Positions 1-7,218 of a stretch of DNA of 64,000 nucleotides are shown here, one piece after another. The stretch covers positions 186,001 through 250,000 of the forward strand of contig NZ_CP116257.1 of assembly GCF_027947595.1 (NCBI RefSeq), given 5' to 3'. The notes below the pieces were generated by a model, which saw only the letters and a list, made by a program, of their open reading frames with translations, was not told where the DNA came from and did not search any database. The position numbers and the translations under genes were made by a program. Within the stretch, counting starts at the first letter, position 1; each line of letters opens with the position of its first letter. The DNA comes from Streptomyces lienomycini (GTDB lineage Bacteria; Actinomycetota; Actinomycetes; Streptomycetales; Streptomycetaceae).

Positions 1-826
1 GGTCGGTGAACCGGCCGCCGTTGACGTTGCGTGAGGTCAGCACCTGGCGGCGGAGGAAGTCGGGGCGGTCGTCGGCCGTCAGGATCGGCATCCCCTTGTG
101 GTTGGGTGCGAAGGCCGAACCGAGGTAGACGCCGAACAGGCACTGGTGGACGGCGAGGAAGGCGATCGCCATCCCGGGCGGCAGGACCCAGAACAGGGCG
201 GCCAGGTAGGCGGCGCAGTGCCCCAGGAGCAGAGCGCCGTCGACCGCCCGGCGTTTGAGCCGGCGGTTGGCCATGGCCCTGCCGCTCGCCACGTGCAGGT
301 TGAAGCCCTCCAGCGTGAGCAGGGGAAAGAAGAGGAACGCCTGCCAGCGGCCGAGCAGGCGGGGCAGTCCGGTGGCGGCGCGGGCCTGGTCCGGGGACCA
401 GACGAGCAGGTCGGGTCCGATGTCGGGGTCGAGGTTCTCGGTGTTGGGGTTGGCGTGGTGACGGGTGTGCTTGTCCTGCCACCAGCCGTAGCTCATGCCG
501 ATCGACGCGCCGGCGATCCGTCCGGACAACTCGCTGGCCCGGCGGCGGCGGAACACCTGCCGGTGGGCCATGTCATGGGCGACCAGGGCGACTTGCCCGT
601 ACATCACGGCCAGGAACGCGGCGATCGCCAGTGTCCACCAGGAGGCGCCGACGAGGACGAACGCGGCCCATCCGGCGGCGTAGAGCCCGGTCACGGCGGT
701 GATGCGTAACGTGTAGTAGCCGGGGCGGCGCCCCAGCAGTCCGGCGTCCGCGATCTTCTTCGACAGCCGGGCGAAGTCGCTGCCGGGAGTGTCGGGGCGC
801 GTGGCGGTGGTGGTGGCCATGGTCAT
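1..826 (-). CDS. Fatty acid desaturase, membrane di-iron type (3' end off window)
   Basis: Partial gene: about 275 codons are visible, with the C-terminus beyond position 1. It should introduce a double bond into fatty acyl chains at the membrane using a di-iron centre. Visible His-box motifs are HDMAHRQ (about residue 85) and HTRHH (about residue 120), between hydrophobic segments (YGQVALVAHD; AYLAALFWVLPPGMAIAFLA). NVNGGRFTD at the very edge resembles the conserved stretch after helix 4 in actinobacterial desaturases. The ATG at 826 is preceded by AGAGAG; a second in-frame ATG lies at 820. No electron-transfer partner is visible in the window. Confidence 0.85.
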   Translation of the reverse strand, partial: MTMATTTATRPDTPGSDFARLSKKIADAGLLGRRPGYYTLRITAVTGLYAAGWAAFVLVGASWWTLAIAAFLAVMYGQVALVAHDMAHRQVFRRRRASELSGRIAGASIGMSYGWWQDKHTRHHANPNTENLDPDIGPDLLVWSPDQARAATGLPRLLGRWQAFLFFPLLTLEGFNLHVASGRAMANRRLKRRAVDGALLLGHCAAYLAALFWVLPPGMAIAFLAVHQCLFGVYLGSAFAPNHKGMPILTADDRPDFLRRQVLTSRNVNGGRFTD

Positions 827-926
827 GAGGACGTCTCTCTCAGAAGCGGGCGGATGACTCGGGGCGGCCCCAGGGCGAGTTGGGCGCGGGGAGCGGGTGC
901 GTACATGGACGTGCCCGCGGCGGCTC

Positions 927-1436
927 CTACCACCGAGGGGCCCGGGTGCCCCGCCCGGTGGGTCCCACACGGCCGCGCGGACCTGCCGCCGCCGTCGGGG
1001 CCGGGGCTTCTCCGTCGGCGCCGGGCCGCCGGTCGTCCAGGGCGGCGGTCGTGAGGAGAGCGGCTGCTTCCTCCGTCGCGTCCGGCGGGATCACCTGCAG
1101 ATCCCAACGGCCGAGCCCTGGGGAGAGCAGGACGACCCGGTCCGGGGCGTGCGGAGAGGCGGGGGCCTTGTGCAGGCGGACGACCTGGTTGGCGACGAAC
1201 ATGCGCCCCGGTGCCGCCGACCAGGCCGCGGCGTCTACGGTGACGCCGGTGATGTCGCCCCACGCTCTCGGCAGCGCGGCGAGCATCTTCGGGAGCTGTG
1301 TCAGAAGATCGCGGGAGTACGGCCACCACACTCCGTCGATCCGGCGCGGCAGCGCGCCGTGCGGCGCGAGACGCAGGCGGACGAGGGGCAGGGGCGGGGA
1401 CAGGGTGGACGGTGCGGTGGGGACTGTGGCGATCAC
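927..1436 (-). CDS. DUF5994-like hypothetical protein
   Basis: About 169 residues, function unknown. The core has the RRIDGVWWPYSRDL signature near residue 33, followed by a region rich in LP and W and a proline/arginine-rich disordered tail, a layout I associate with DUF5994 proteins of Streptomyces. The reading frame is open further upstream, but the GTG at 1436 has AGAGAGA just before it and the preceding residues are low-complexity, so I start there. It lies 100 bp upstream of the desaturase on the same strand and could be co-transcribed with it. Confidence 0.65.
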   Translation of the reverse strand: MIATVPTAPSTLSPPLPLVRLRLAPHGALPRRIDGVWWPYSRDLLTQLPKMLAALPRAWGDITGVTVDAAAWSAAPGRMFVANQVVRLHKAPASPHAPDRVVLLSPGLGRWDLQVIPPDATEEAAALLTTAALDDRRPGADGEAPAPTAAAGPRGRVGPTGRGTRAPRW

Positions 1437-1830
1437 GTGGGATCTCTCTGACGAGTTGGGTGCCGGCCGGTTCGGCAGGGCACGGCGGCCGACGGTCCGC
1501 GGGCTGTCGGGCAGCGCCGGACGTGGCCGGTGGATCCGGGTGCTGGAGGTCGTGCCTGGCCGCTCTTGCCGGAGGAAAGCGCCGACGACCGCCGCGAGTT
1601 CGCGGGAAGGGAGTCGGCGGGCGTATGCGGGGTGAAGGGGGGAGACCCTTCCGCGTGACGAACGCCGGTGGATACCGGGGTGGAGCCGGTCCGCCACCGG
1701 CGTGCCTGATGCCCTCGGTCTCCTCAGACTACTCCTCGGCGAGTAAAGGCGGCGTGACAGCAGGTCATCAGTGGTGTGGGAGATGGTGGGCGCCTCCGCG
1801 GCACCGGCCCGGTCCGACGGCCACCACGTC

Positions 1831-3558
1831 TCATGGCGGCGGTACGCGCAGGGCGAGCAGGGCCACGTCGTCGGTGCTGCCGGGCGGCAGGTGGGCGAGC
1901 ACCTTTCCGCACAGCCTGTCCAGCGGTTCGTGGACGAGAGTGAGCGCGTGCCGGAGCAGCCGGTCCAGGCCCGTGTCGAGGTCGCTGCCCGGTGTCTCGA
2001 CGAGCCCGTCCGTGTACAGCAGCAGGGTGGAGCCGGGCTTCAGGGGATGCGTGGCGTCCGGTCGGCCCGCGTCGCCGACGGATCCGGTGCCGAGGAGCAG
2101 GCCCTGGCCAGCTTCCAGAAAGCATGCGGTGCCGTCCGGGGAGAGGAGCAGCGGGGGCGGGTGCCCCGCGCTGGTCCAGCGGAGCGTCCACGGTCCCGTG
2201 TCCGGGTCGCCCTCGACGCGGGCGAGGATCAGGGTGGCCAGCGGGACGGTGGTGATGACCGGCATGGCGGCGTCGAGGCGGTCGACGACGGCGCCGGGCG
2301 GTCCCGTGTGGTCCCAGGCCAGCGAACGCAGAATGCCGTGCAGTTGGGCCATACCGGCCGCCGCGGTCAGGTCGTGGCCCACGACGTCACCGATGACCAG
2401 GGCGAGCGCGCCGTCCTTCAGGATGAAGGCGTCGTACCAGTCCCCGCCGACCTGGGAGCCCGCGGGTGCGGGCTGGTAGCGGGCGGCCAGCCGGAGGTGG
2501 CCCGGCCGGGGCAGCGGGACGAGCAGGTTGCGCTGCATGGCCTCGGCGACGGCGCGCTGACGGCCGTAGCGGCGGGTGTTGTCGATGAGCACGCCGACCC
2601 GGCGGCCGACGTCGCCCACTGCCGCCAGGTCGTCTTCGTCGAAGGGGTGCGCCGGGTCGGTGCGCACCACCGTCAGCGCCCCGGTGATCCGTTCCCGGGC
2701 GCCGAGGGGCACCGTAACGGCGGAGCTGGCGCCCACCGCCGTCAGAAAGCCATGGTGGAGAGCGGCCAGAGGAGGGTGTCCGGCGGCCGGGGTGAGGGCA
2801 GCCACCCGCTCCTGGAGCACGGATTCGCCCCCGGTCAGCGCTCGGCCCAGCGGCGAGTCCTCCCCCTCACCGGCCCCCTCCGCGCCGAGTACGCTCCGGC
2901 CCTGGAATCCGGCGTCCCGTCCCTCCGGACCGGTCACCGCCACCCGGTGGACCTCGCCGGAACCGGTCCGCAGGTCCACCGCGGCCCAGTCGGCCAGACG
3001 GGGCACGAGCAGCCGCACCAGGCGGGCCAGCGCCTCGTCGGTCTCCAGAGTCTGCCCCAGGACGTCCGTGATCTCCGCGACCAGGGACAGCCGCTCGTTG
3101 AGGTCCTCCAGGGCGCGCGTGCGCGCCGTTCGCTCCCGGTGGACGCGGCGGTCCCCCGTGGCGTCCGTGAACAGCAGTGCCATGCCTTGCACGGAGCCGT
3201 CCTCCGTCAAGGGGGACGCGGACCAGGAGACAGCCAGCAGACGACCGTCACCGCGCAGGTATGTGCCGCCCTCCCCTCGCGCCCCCTGCCCCTCGGCCAG
3301 CGCGTGGAGCAGGGGGCACCGGTCTCGCGGCACCTTGTTGCCGTCCGCGTCCCGGTGCAGCAGATCGTGTGCGTCGGCTCCCCGCATCGCCCCGGTGGTG
3401 CGGCCCAGCAGCCGCTCGGCCGCCGGGTTCGCGACGATCACGCTTCCGGCTGTGTCCAGCACCAGCACCGCCGTGCCCAGCCGCTCGACGACCCGCCGCC
3501 AGAAACCCGGCTCGCCCACCGGCCACGCCCCCACGTCATCACCCACCGCATCGCGCAC
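1831..3558 (-). CDS. PAS-GAF-SpoIIE-type PP2C serine phosphatase
   Basis: About 575 residues. An N-terminal PAS domain (residues 10-110, GTAVLVLDTAGSVIVANPA) is followed by a coiled linker, a GAF domain (about 165-310) and a SpoIIE/RsbU-like PP2C domain (about 345-570). Phosphatase motifs are GGDWYDAF, VIGDVVGHD, LYTDGLVE and STDDVALLAL, so the metal-binding aspartates are present. Such proteins dephosphorylate anti-anti-sigma factors in response to a sensed signal; no RsbW-like kinase domain is fused. The GTG at 3558 is preceded by GGAGGG. An in-frame ATG at 3696 is possible, but it abuts a perfect palindrome and has no ribosome-binding site. Confidence 0.85.
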   Translation of the reverse strand: MRDAVGDDVGAWPVGEPGFWRRVVERLGTAVLVLDTAGSVIVANPAAERLLGRTTGAMRGADAHDLLHRDADGNKVPRDRCPLLHALAEGQGARGEGGTYLRGDGRLLAVSWSASPLTEDGSVQGMALLFTDATGDRRVHRERTARTRALEDLNERLSLVAEITDVLGQTLETDEALARLVRLLVPRLADWAAVDLRTGSGEVHRVAVTGPEGRDAGFQGRSVLGAEGAGEGEDSPLGRALTGGESVLQERVAALTPAAGHPPLAALHHGFLTAVGASSAVTVPLGARERITGALTVVRTDPAHPFDEDDLAAVGDVGRRVGVLIDNTRRYGRQRAVAEAMQRNLLVPLPRPGHLRLAARYQPAPAGSQVGGDWYDAFILKDGALALVIGDVVGHDLTAAAGMAQLHGILRSLAWDHTGPPGAVVDRLDAAMPVITTVPLATLILARVEGDPDTGPWTLRWTSAGHPPPLLLSPDGTACFLEAGQGLLLGTGSVGDAGRPDATHPLKPGSTLLLYTDGLVETPGSDLDTGLDRLLRHALTLVHEPLDRLCGKVLAHLPPGSTDDVALLALRVPPP

Positions 3559-3696
3559 GGACCCTCCAGAGGCTGTCTTCCCGTCGATGGTGCTCCGACG
3601 CGGCCCTGCTCGCACGGCACCGGGGCAGACGGCGCACACCGCGCGGGCACGGCCCACGGGCCAGCCAGGTATGTCCGGACCAGGGGCAGTCGTCAT

Positions 3697-3720
3697 CCCG
3701 CCGTCTGGCCAGACGGCGGG
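3697..3720. repeat. 24-bp perfect palindrome
   Basis: The arms are CCCGCCGTCTGG and CCAGACGGCGGG with no spacer. It lies about 140 bp upstream of the chosen phosphatase start. An operator or a hairpin-forming leader element are both possible. Confidence 0.6.
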
Positions 3721-4009
3721 TCTCCCGGGCGGTTGGTCCGCTCGTCTCCGGCGAGCCGTACCCCGCGCCGTCCTCGCCCCGGACCGCGGGGAGCGCAGCT
3801 CCGCCCGGGCACGGACGCGGCCAGGCCCGTGACGAGGACGGCGAGGCCAGCAGGTGACGGGATCTCCGGGATGCTGCTCGATGAAGGCGTCGTCGCTGAC
3901 CGTCAGGACGGCGAGCACACTGTTCACGGCTACGACGGTGTTGCGGCGGCTGTCGGGCCGGCCGCGATGGTGACAGTCAAAGCCTCGGCGGTCGTGGGGG
4001 AGGAAGCCC

Positions 4010-4072
4010 GTCCCGAGTCGGGACAGGAGGTTTGTCCCGAGTCGGGACATGACGCCCGTCCCGAAAAGGGAC
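4010..4072. repeat. Three phased 15-bp palindromes (24-bp period)
   Basis: GTCCCGAGTCGGGAC occurs at 4010-4024 and 4034-4048, and GTCCCGAAAAGGGAC at 4058-4072. Starts are exactly 24 bp apart, close to a whole number of helical turns, with diverged DNA between. This pattern suggests a cooperative operator, or a translated 8-residue repeat that I consider less likely. Confidence 0.65.
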
Positions 4073-4273
4073 AACCGGAGACCCCGGCGAACAGTTCGGA
4101 GCCGCGCGCATGCTCAACAGGATCCGCCCGCTGTCCGGCCCCCTCGCCGCGCCGGTCCCACAGGAGCTGAACCGTGACGCGGCGGTCGGAAACGAGCCGC
4201 GAAGGGAGGGCCGATCGACGCCATAGGAAGCCCGGCGGTTGCGCAGGCCGACTTGAATGGCAGCCCCGTGCGA

Positions 4274-4639
4274 CTACTTCAGAGCGTCCTCGATCGCCTC
4301 GAAGATGTCCGCGTCGGTCTCTTTCTGCCAGTCGGGCAGGTCGGGCCAGTCGGCGACATAGCCCGGCTTCGGGTTCTCGAAGTGCTTGTACATCTGCGCG
4401 GTCCAGCAGGTGGCGACAAAGCGGCTCTTCTGCTCGCGGGTGAGGCGGGAGGCGTGGCGGTCGCTGAGGTCGAGGAACTGGCGCACTTGGTCGTGGACGG
4501 CACCGGCGGCCTGGCGCTCCCACTCGGGGGTCTCGTCCCAGGGGGTGACGTAGCCGGGCTTCGGCTCGCCGGGGAAGTGCTTGCGCACTCCGGTGATCCA
4601 AGCCTCGCGGAACAGTCGGGCGCCCTCGGACTGCGACAT
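4274..4639 (-). CDS. Hypothetical protein with internal tandem duplication
   Basis: About 121 residues, function unknown. Two similar blocks can be read: residues 10-58 (with HFPGEPKPGYVTPWDETPEW) and 74-119 (with HFENPKPGYVADWPDLPDW), each with the pattern KHF-x3-PKPGYV-x2-W-x2-PxW. It is soluble, with many Trp, Asp and Glu. The ATG at 4639 follows GGGGAAGG; an upstream start at 4666 would overlap the preceding gene. It sits 14 bp downstream of the XRE/TPR regulator gene on the same strand, so the two probably form one transcript and act together. Confidence 0.7.
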   Translation of the reverse strand: MSQSEGARLFREAWITGVRKHFPGEPKPGYVTPWDETPEWERQAAGAVHDQVRQFLDLSDRHASRLTREQKSRFVATCWTAQMYKHFENPKPGYVADWPDLPDWQKETDADIFEAIEDALK

Positions 4640-4653
4640 GCCTTCCCCTCTCG

Positions 4654-5910
4654 TCACGTCGTGCACAGTGCGTCGATCTCGGCGCCCAGCTCCGCCACAC
4701 GAGCGTCGCGGGAGAGCGGGCCGAGGTCGGTTCGTAGCCCCTGAAGTTTATGGGCGACGTAACCCGAGGAGGTCGTGTGGGCGAGTCGCAGCGCCTCCCC
4801 GCCGTAGGCGAGTACTTGGTCGGGGTCCTGGCGCCGGGCGCCGATGGCCGCGAGGTCGGTCAGTACCGCACCGCGTCGGCGGAAGGACTGGCCGGAAGCG
4901 AGGATGTCCTGGCTGAGCGCGCTGCTGAGTGCCTTCTCAGCGAGGTCGAGGCGTCCAAGCTGGAGGTAGCGCGCGCCACGCTCTTCTGCGAGGCGGGAGC
5001 CGTCGAAACGCAGCCAGCCACCGTTGTGGGCCGCCCCGCTCAGGACGGTCACCTTCTCCGCCTCGTCCAAGGCGCGTTCGCAGGCGGAGAGGTCGCCGAG
5101 GCCGGCGTACGCCTCGGCTTGGACGGCGGCGACCCAGTAGCGGGTGGACAGGGAACCGTCCCCGCGCCTTGCCACCTTCTCGGCGGCCGACAGCGTGCCG
5201 ACCGCGTCGGCGTACCGGCGTTCGTACAGATCGACGTAGGCGTGGCGGACGAGGGCACACGCCCACAGGTCGTAGGACTTCGCCTCCTGGCTGGCAGAGG
5301 CGGCGAGCGTGTAGGAGGCGGCGGCGTCGGTGTAGCGGTTGCCGTCGAAGGCCAGTTCTCCTGCGAGCTGGAAGAGGTCGCCGGCCGCGCCGCACAGGGC
5401 CTGTGCTTCGACCTCGGGCCGTCCGTCGAGGGTCTCGTTCAGGGCGGTGAGCTGGTCGCGGACGACCGGGTAGACGGAACGCTTGGCGCGGGCGAGTTGG
5501 TAGACCTGCCACAGGTGTCCGTTCATGCGCAGGAAGTCGTCGGACATCCCGCGCAGCGCGCCCTCCGCGAGGGCTGCGCCCTCGTCGGGGGGCAGGGCCA
5601 CCAGGGCACTGGTGACGGTGATGGCGCGCAGGAACTGGCGTCGGATCATGTCGTCGAGGTCCCCTGAGCCGTGGTGGTCGCGAGGCGGCGGCCCTGCCGA
5701 CTCCGGGTGGGCTGCTCGTGGCTGTCCCACCAAGGCGTCGAGTTCGTCAAGGTCGAGGTGGAGCAGCTCGGCCAGCCGTGGTCTCAGCGGCGGCTGCGGC
5801 GTGGTGGAGCGGCCTTCCCAGCGGCCGACGGTCCGTCGGTCCACGCCGAGGGCGTGCGCGAGCTCTTCCTGACTGTAGCCCAGCGCCCTGCGCCGCTCAG
5901 CAAGCCCCAT
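4654..5910 (-). CDS. XRE-family regulator with TPR-like C-terminal domain
   Basis: 418 residues. An N-terminal helix-turn-helix (residues 3-60, SQEELAHALGVDRRTVGRWE) is followed by a proline-rich linker, a hydrophobic segment (TVTSALVALPPDEGAAL, about 98-115) and a long alpha-helical TPR-like region (about 130-400). This architecture is common in Streptomyces regulators beside small-protein genes and biosynthetic loci, where the helical part may bind a peptide or partner. It is divergent from the small-gene operon at 6078; the shared 167-bp intergenic region holds a 20-bp inverted repeat at 6031-6050 that may be its operator. Confidence 0.85.
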   Translation of the reverse strand: MGLAERRRALGYSQEELAHALGVDRRTVGRWEGRSTTPQPPLRPRLAELLHLDLDELDALVGQPRAAHPESAGPPPRDHHGSGDLDDMIRRQFLRAITVTSALVALPPDEGAALAEGALRGMSDDFLRMNGHLWQVYQLARAKRSVYPVVRDQLTALNETLDGRPEVEAQALCGAAGDLFQLAGELAFDGNRYTDAAASYTLAASASQEAKSYDLWACALVRHAYVDLYERRYADAVGTLSAAEKVARRGDGSLSTRYWVAAVQAEAYAGLGDLSACERALDEAEKVTVLSGAAHNGGWLRFDGSRLAEERGARYLQLGRLDLAEKALSSALSQDILASGQSFRRRGAVLTDLAAIGARRQDPDQVLAYGGEALRLAHTTSSGYVAHKLQGLRTDLGPLSRDARVAELGAEIDALCTT

Positions 5911-6030
5911 GCCGCCCCCTTTCCACGCACCAACCCGCGTCTAACCCGACGGCACCGGGCTGTCCCAGAAGTGTCTCAGGACTGCCCCGCGGATGCCGTG
6001 GTCTGCGCCAACACGAGCCGCTTTTCTGGA

Positions 6031-6050
6031 CGTTGTCAGGCACGACAACG
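6031..6050. promoter_or_regulatory. Inverted repeat in divergent promoter region
   Basis: CGTTGTC and GACAACG are separated by 6 bp, between the divergent XRE/TPR gene and the small-gene operon. The size and symmetry suit a helix-turn-helix dimer site. It begins 47 bp upstream of the ATG at 6078. Confidence 0.5.
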
Positions 6051-6077
6051 GTGGAGACCGGAGAAGGGGTGCGGGCA

Positions 6078-6449
6078 ATGGCAGCAGGAAGCGTCACGTC
6101 GTTCGAGGTGGCTGGAGTGTCGATCGTCCTGGAGGCGGTCGACGAGACCGTGGAAACCGCGCTGGCCATTCGCCTGATGATGCCCGAACGCCCGGTGATC
6201 GACGCCACGACCCGAGACCTGGTCAGCCACCTGAGAGTGCTGATGGCCGAGGAGCTCGGCTTCGACGAGAACCCGGCCGTCCAGGCGCTGTTCCGGGAGG
6301 GCTACCGGGTCCTCGACCTGACGCGCCGGCCGACGGAGCAGTCCCCTCACTTCCATGCCTACCAGTACATGCGGGATCTCGGCTCACTGACCAGACGCTT
6401 CGCCGACGTCTACCGCGCGACCCGGAGGAAGGACCAGAACGATGGCTGA
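6078..6449 (+). CDS. Small hypothetical protein (DUF6415-like?)
   Basis: About 123 residues, soluble and alpha-helical: a short beta-like start (VTSFEVAGVSIVLEAVDETVE) then helices including LVSHLRVLMAEELGF and MRDLGSLTRRFADVYRATRR. It faintly resembles DUF6415 proteins, which accompany natural-product genes in Streptomyces; this is only a suggestion. The ATG at 6078 follows GGAGAAGGGG. The stop overlaps the next start by 8 bp. It heads a chain of four overlapping small genes divergent from the XRE/TPR regulator, and may be co-regulated with the peptide cassette downstream. Confidence 0.65.
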   Translation: MAAGSVTSFEVAGVSIVLEAVDETVETALAIRLMMPERPVIDATTRDLVSHLRVLMAEELGFDENPAVQALFREGYRVLDLTRRPTEQSPHFHAYQYMRDLGSLTRRFADVYRATRRKDQNDG

Positions 6450-6591
6450 CCAAACCCCGGCCGAGCCGCCGGTGTGCCGGATCGGCGCCACCCTGCCCGA
6501 CCAGGAACGAGCACGACGCGTCTTCGTCGGCCGACCTGGCCTCGCGCCGACCGTGGGGCAACAGCGTGGCAAGGACCAGGGCGCGCAGTGA
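6442..6591 (+). CDS. Small hypothetical protein, 49 residues
   Basis: Starts at an ATG inside the 3' end of the preceding gene (8-bp overlap) behind GGAAGGACC, and ends in a GTGA overlap with the next small gene. It is Pro-, Arg- and Gln-rich with a single Cys (PPVCRIGATLPDQERARR), without a membrane segment or signal. No family recognised. The tight overlaps on both sides are the main support that it is translated. Confidence 0.5.
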   Translation: MADQTPAEPPVCRIGATLPDQERARRVFVGRPGLAPTVGQQRGKDQGAQ

Positions 6592-6680
6592 AAGGCCAGG
6601 TCACGGCTCAGGTCATGTACATCGCGTGCGTCATGGTGCTCGGGGGGTCGATCGTGGTGGCGGTGTCCCTGGGATGGTGA
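6588..6680 (+). CDS. 30-residue single-pass membrane peptide
   Basis: GTG start in a 4-bp overlap with the previous stop. After a short polar start comes one hydrophobic helix (VMYIACVMVLGGSIVVAVSL) ending GW. Its stop overlaps the next ATG. It could be a membrane anchor, a toxin-like peptide or a spurious frame; its place in a chain of overlaps favours translation. Confidence 0.45.
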   Translation: MKGQVTAQVMYIACVMVLGGSIVVAVSLGW

Positions 6681-6799
6681 GCCGGCGGCGCAACAGGCGA
6701 GGTCGCCCCTATGGCTGGCGGCAGTGGCTGCTGTCGGCCCTGATCATCGTCTCCACTGCCCCGGTCGCCTGGGCTCTGTGGCACCTCGCCCCCGACTGA
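6674..6799 (+). CDS. 41-residue small membrane protein
   Basis: The ATG at 6674 overlaps the previous stop by 7 bp. A strongly basic N-terminus (SRRRNRRGRPYGWRQW) is followed by one transmembrane helix (LLSALIIVSTAPVAWALW), giving a predicted N-in orientation. No family recognised. It is the last gene of the overlapping set before the 230-bp region leading to the peptide gene at 7033. Confidence 0.5.
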   Translation: MVSRRRNRRGRPYGWRQWLLSALIIVSTAPVAWALWHLAPD

Positions 6800-6833
6800 G
6801 AGAGACCACCGGTCCGCTCCGGACCTACCGACT

Positions 6834-6918
6834 CCCGCTCTGGCCGAGCGAGCCCTCGGGAAGACCCGGTCCCCACCGGGGAAGGGCTCAGCCGCTCTCT
6901 CCCCTCGGCCAGAGCGGG
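6834..6918. repeat. Long-range inverted repeat upstream of the peptide gene
   Basis: Perfect 15-bp arms CCCGCTCTGGCCGAG (6834-6848) and CTCGGCCAGAGCGGG (6904-6918) are separated by 55 bp. The loop holds a smaller hairpin (CCCGGT and ACCGGG around 6865-6880). It could be a branched RNA structure ending the small-gene operon or controlling the downstream cassette. Confidence 0.55.
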
Positions 6919-7032
6919 CCCCCACCCAACGAGCTCCCGTCCAGTTCGCCGTGAACGCCGGCGGCAGGGACGGGTCCGGGTTCCGCAGCTCGCGGTGCCC
7001 GTCCACCCACTCCGCAGGAGGAAGGAACAGTC

Positions 7033-7149
7033 ATGATCATCGACGAACTCTTCACGGGAGACCTGGTCACCGGCGTCCCCAGCATGGACGCGGCGCTGCT
7101 CGACAAGATGCCCGGTGGTGGCGACAACAACGGCGACCACTGCAGCTGA
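7033..7149 (+). CDS. Candidate RiPP precursor peptide, 38 residues
   Basis: Small gene with a strong ribosome-binding site (GGAGGAAGG) and an ATG at 7033. The first 25 residues look like an acidic/hydrophobic helical leader (IIDELFTGDLVTGVPSMDAA), followed by a polar C-terminus, PGGGDNNGDHCS, rich in Gly/Asp/Asn with one His and one Cys. It lies 69 bp upstream of an asparagine-synthetase-like enzyme and a methyltransferase, with a strong hairpin between, the usual arrangement for a RiPP precursor expressed above its enzymes. A GGGDNNGD ring would be possible for an Asp-linked macrolactam, but the usual lasso leader Thr and the RRE and protease genes are absent. The role as substrate is inferred. 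Confidence 0.6.
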   Translation: MIIDELFTGDLVTGVPSMDAALLDKMPGGGDNNGDHCS

Positions 7150-7162
7150 CCGGCCGGTGAAC

Positions 7163-7197
7163 GCGGCGGAGCAGGGCCTGGCGTCCTGCTCCGCCGC
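7163..7197 (+). terminator. Intercistronic hairpin after the peptide gene
   Basis: A 13-bp perfect stem (GCGGCGGAGCAGG with CCTGCTCCGCCGC) with a 9-nt loop and no U-tract. It lies between the candidate precursor stop and the GTG at 7219. It probably works as a partial terminator or 3' stabiliser giving more precursor than enzyme mRNA. Confidence 0.65.
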
Positions 7198-7218
7198 TCC
7201 GTAGAGGAGGGGAGCGGA

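Larger units (their letters stand above)
3559..4273. other. Non-coding stretch rich in palindromes
   Basis: No convincing gene. It holds a perfect 24-bp palindrome (3697-3720) and three 15-bp palindromes spaced exactly 24 bp apart (4010-4072). Open frames crossing it on both strands are arginine/proline-rich and carry no recognisable domain. It contains the upstream region of the phosphatase gene and the 3' side of the small gene at 4274. Confidence 0.5.

Noticed and set aside
3559..3696. ATG at 3696 as start of the SpoIIE-type phosphatase
   Set aside because: It has no ribosome-binding site and abuts a perfect palindrome; the added residues have no domain. Kept as an alternative only.
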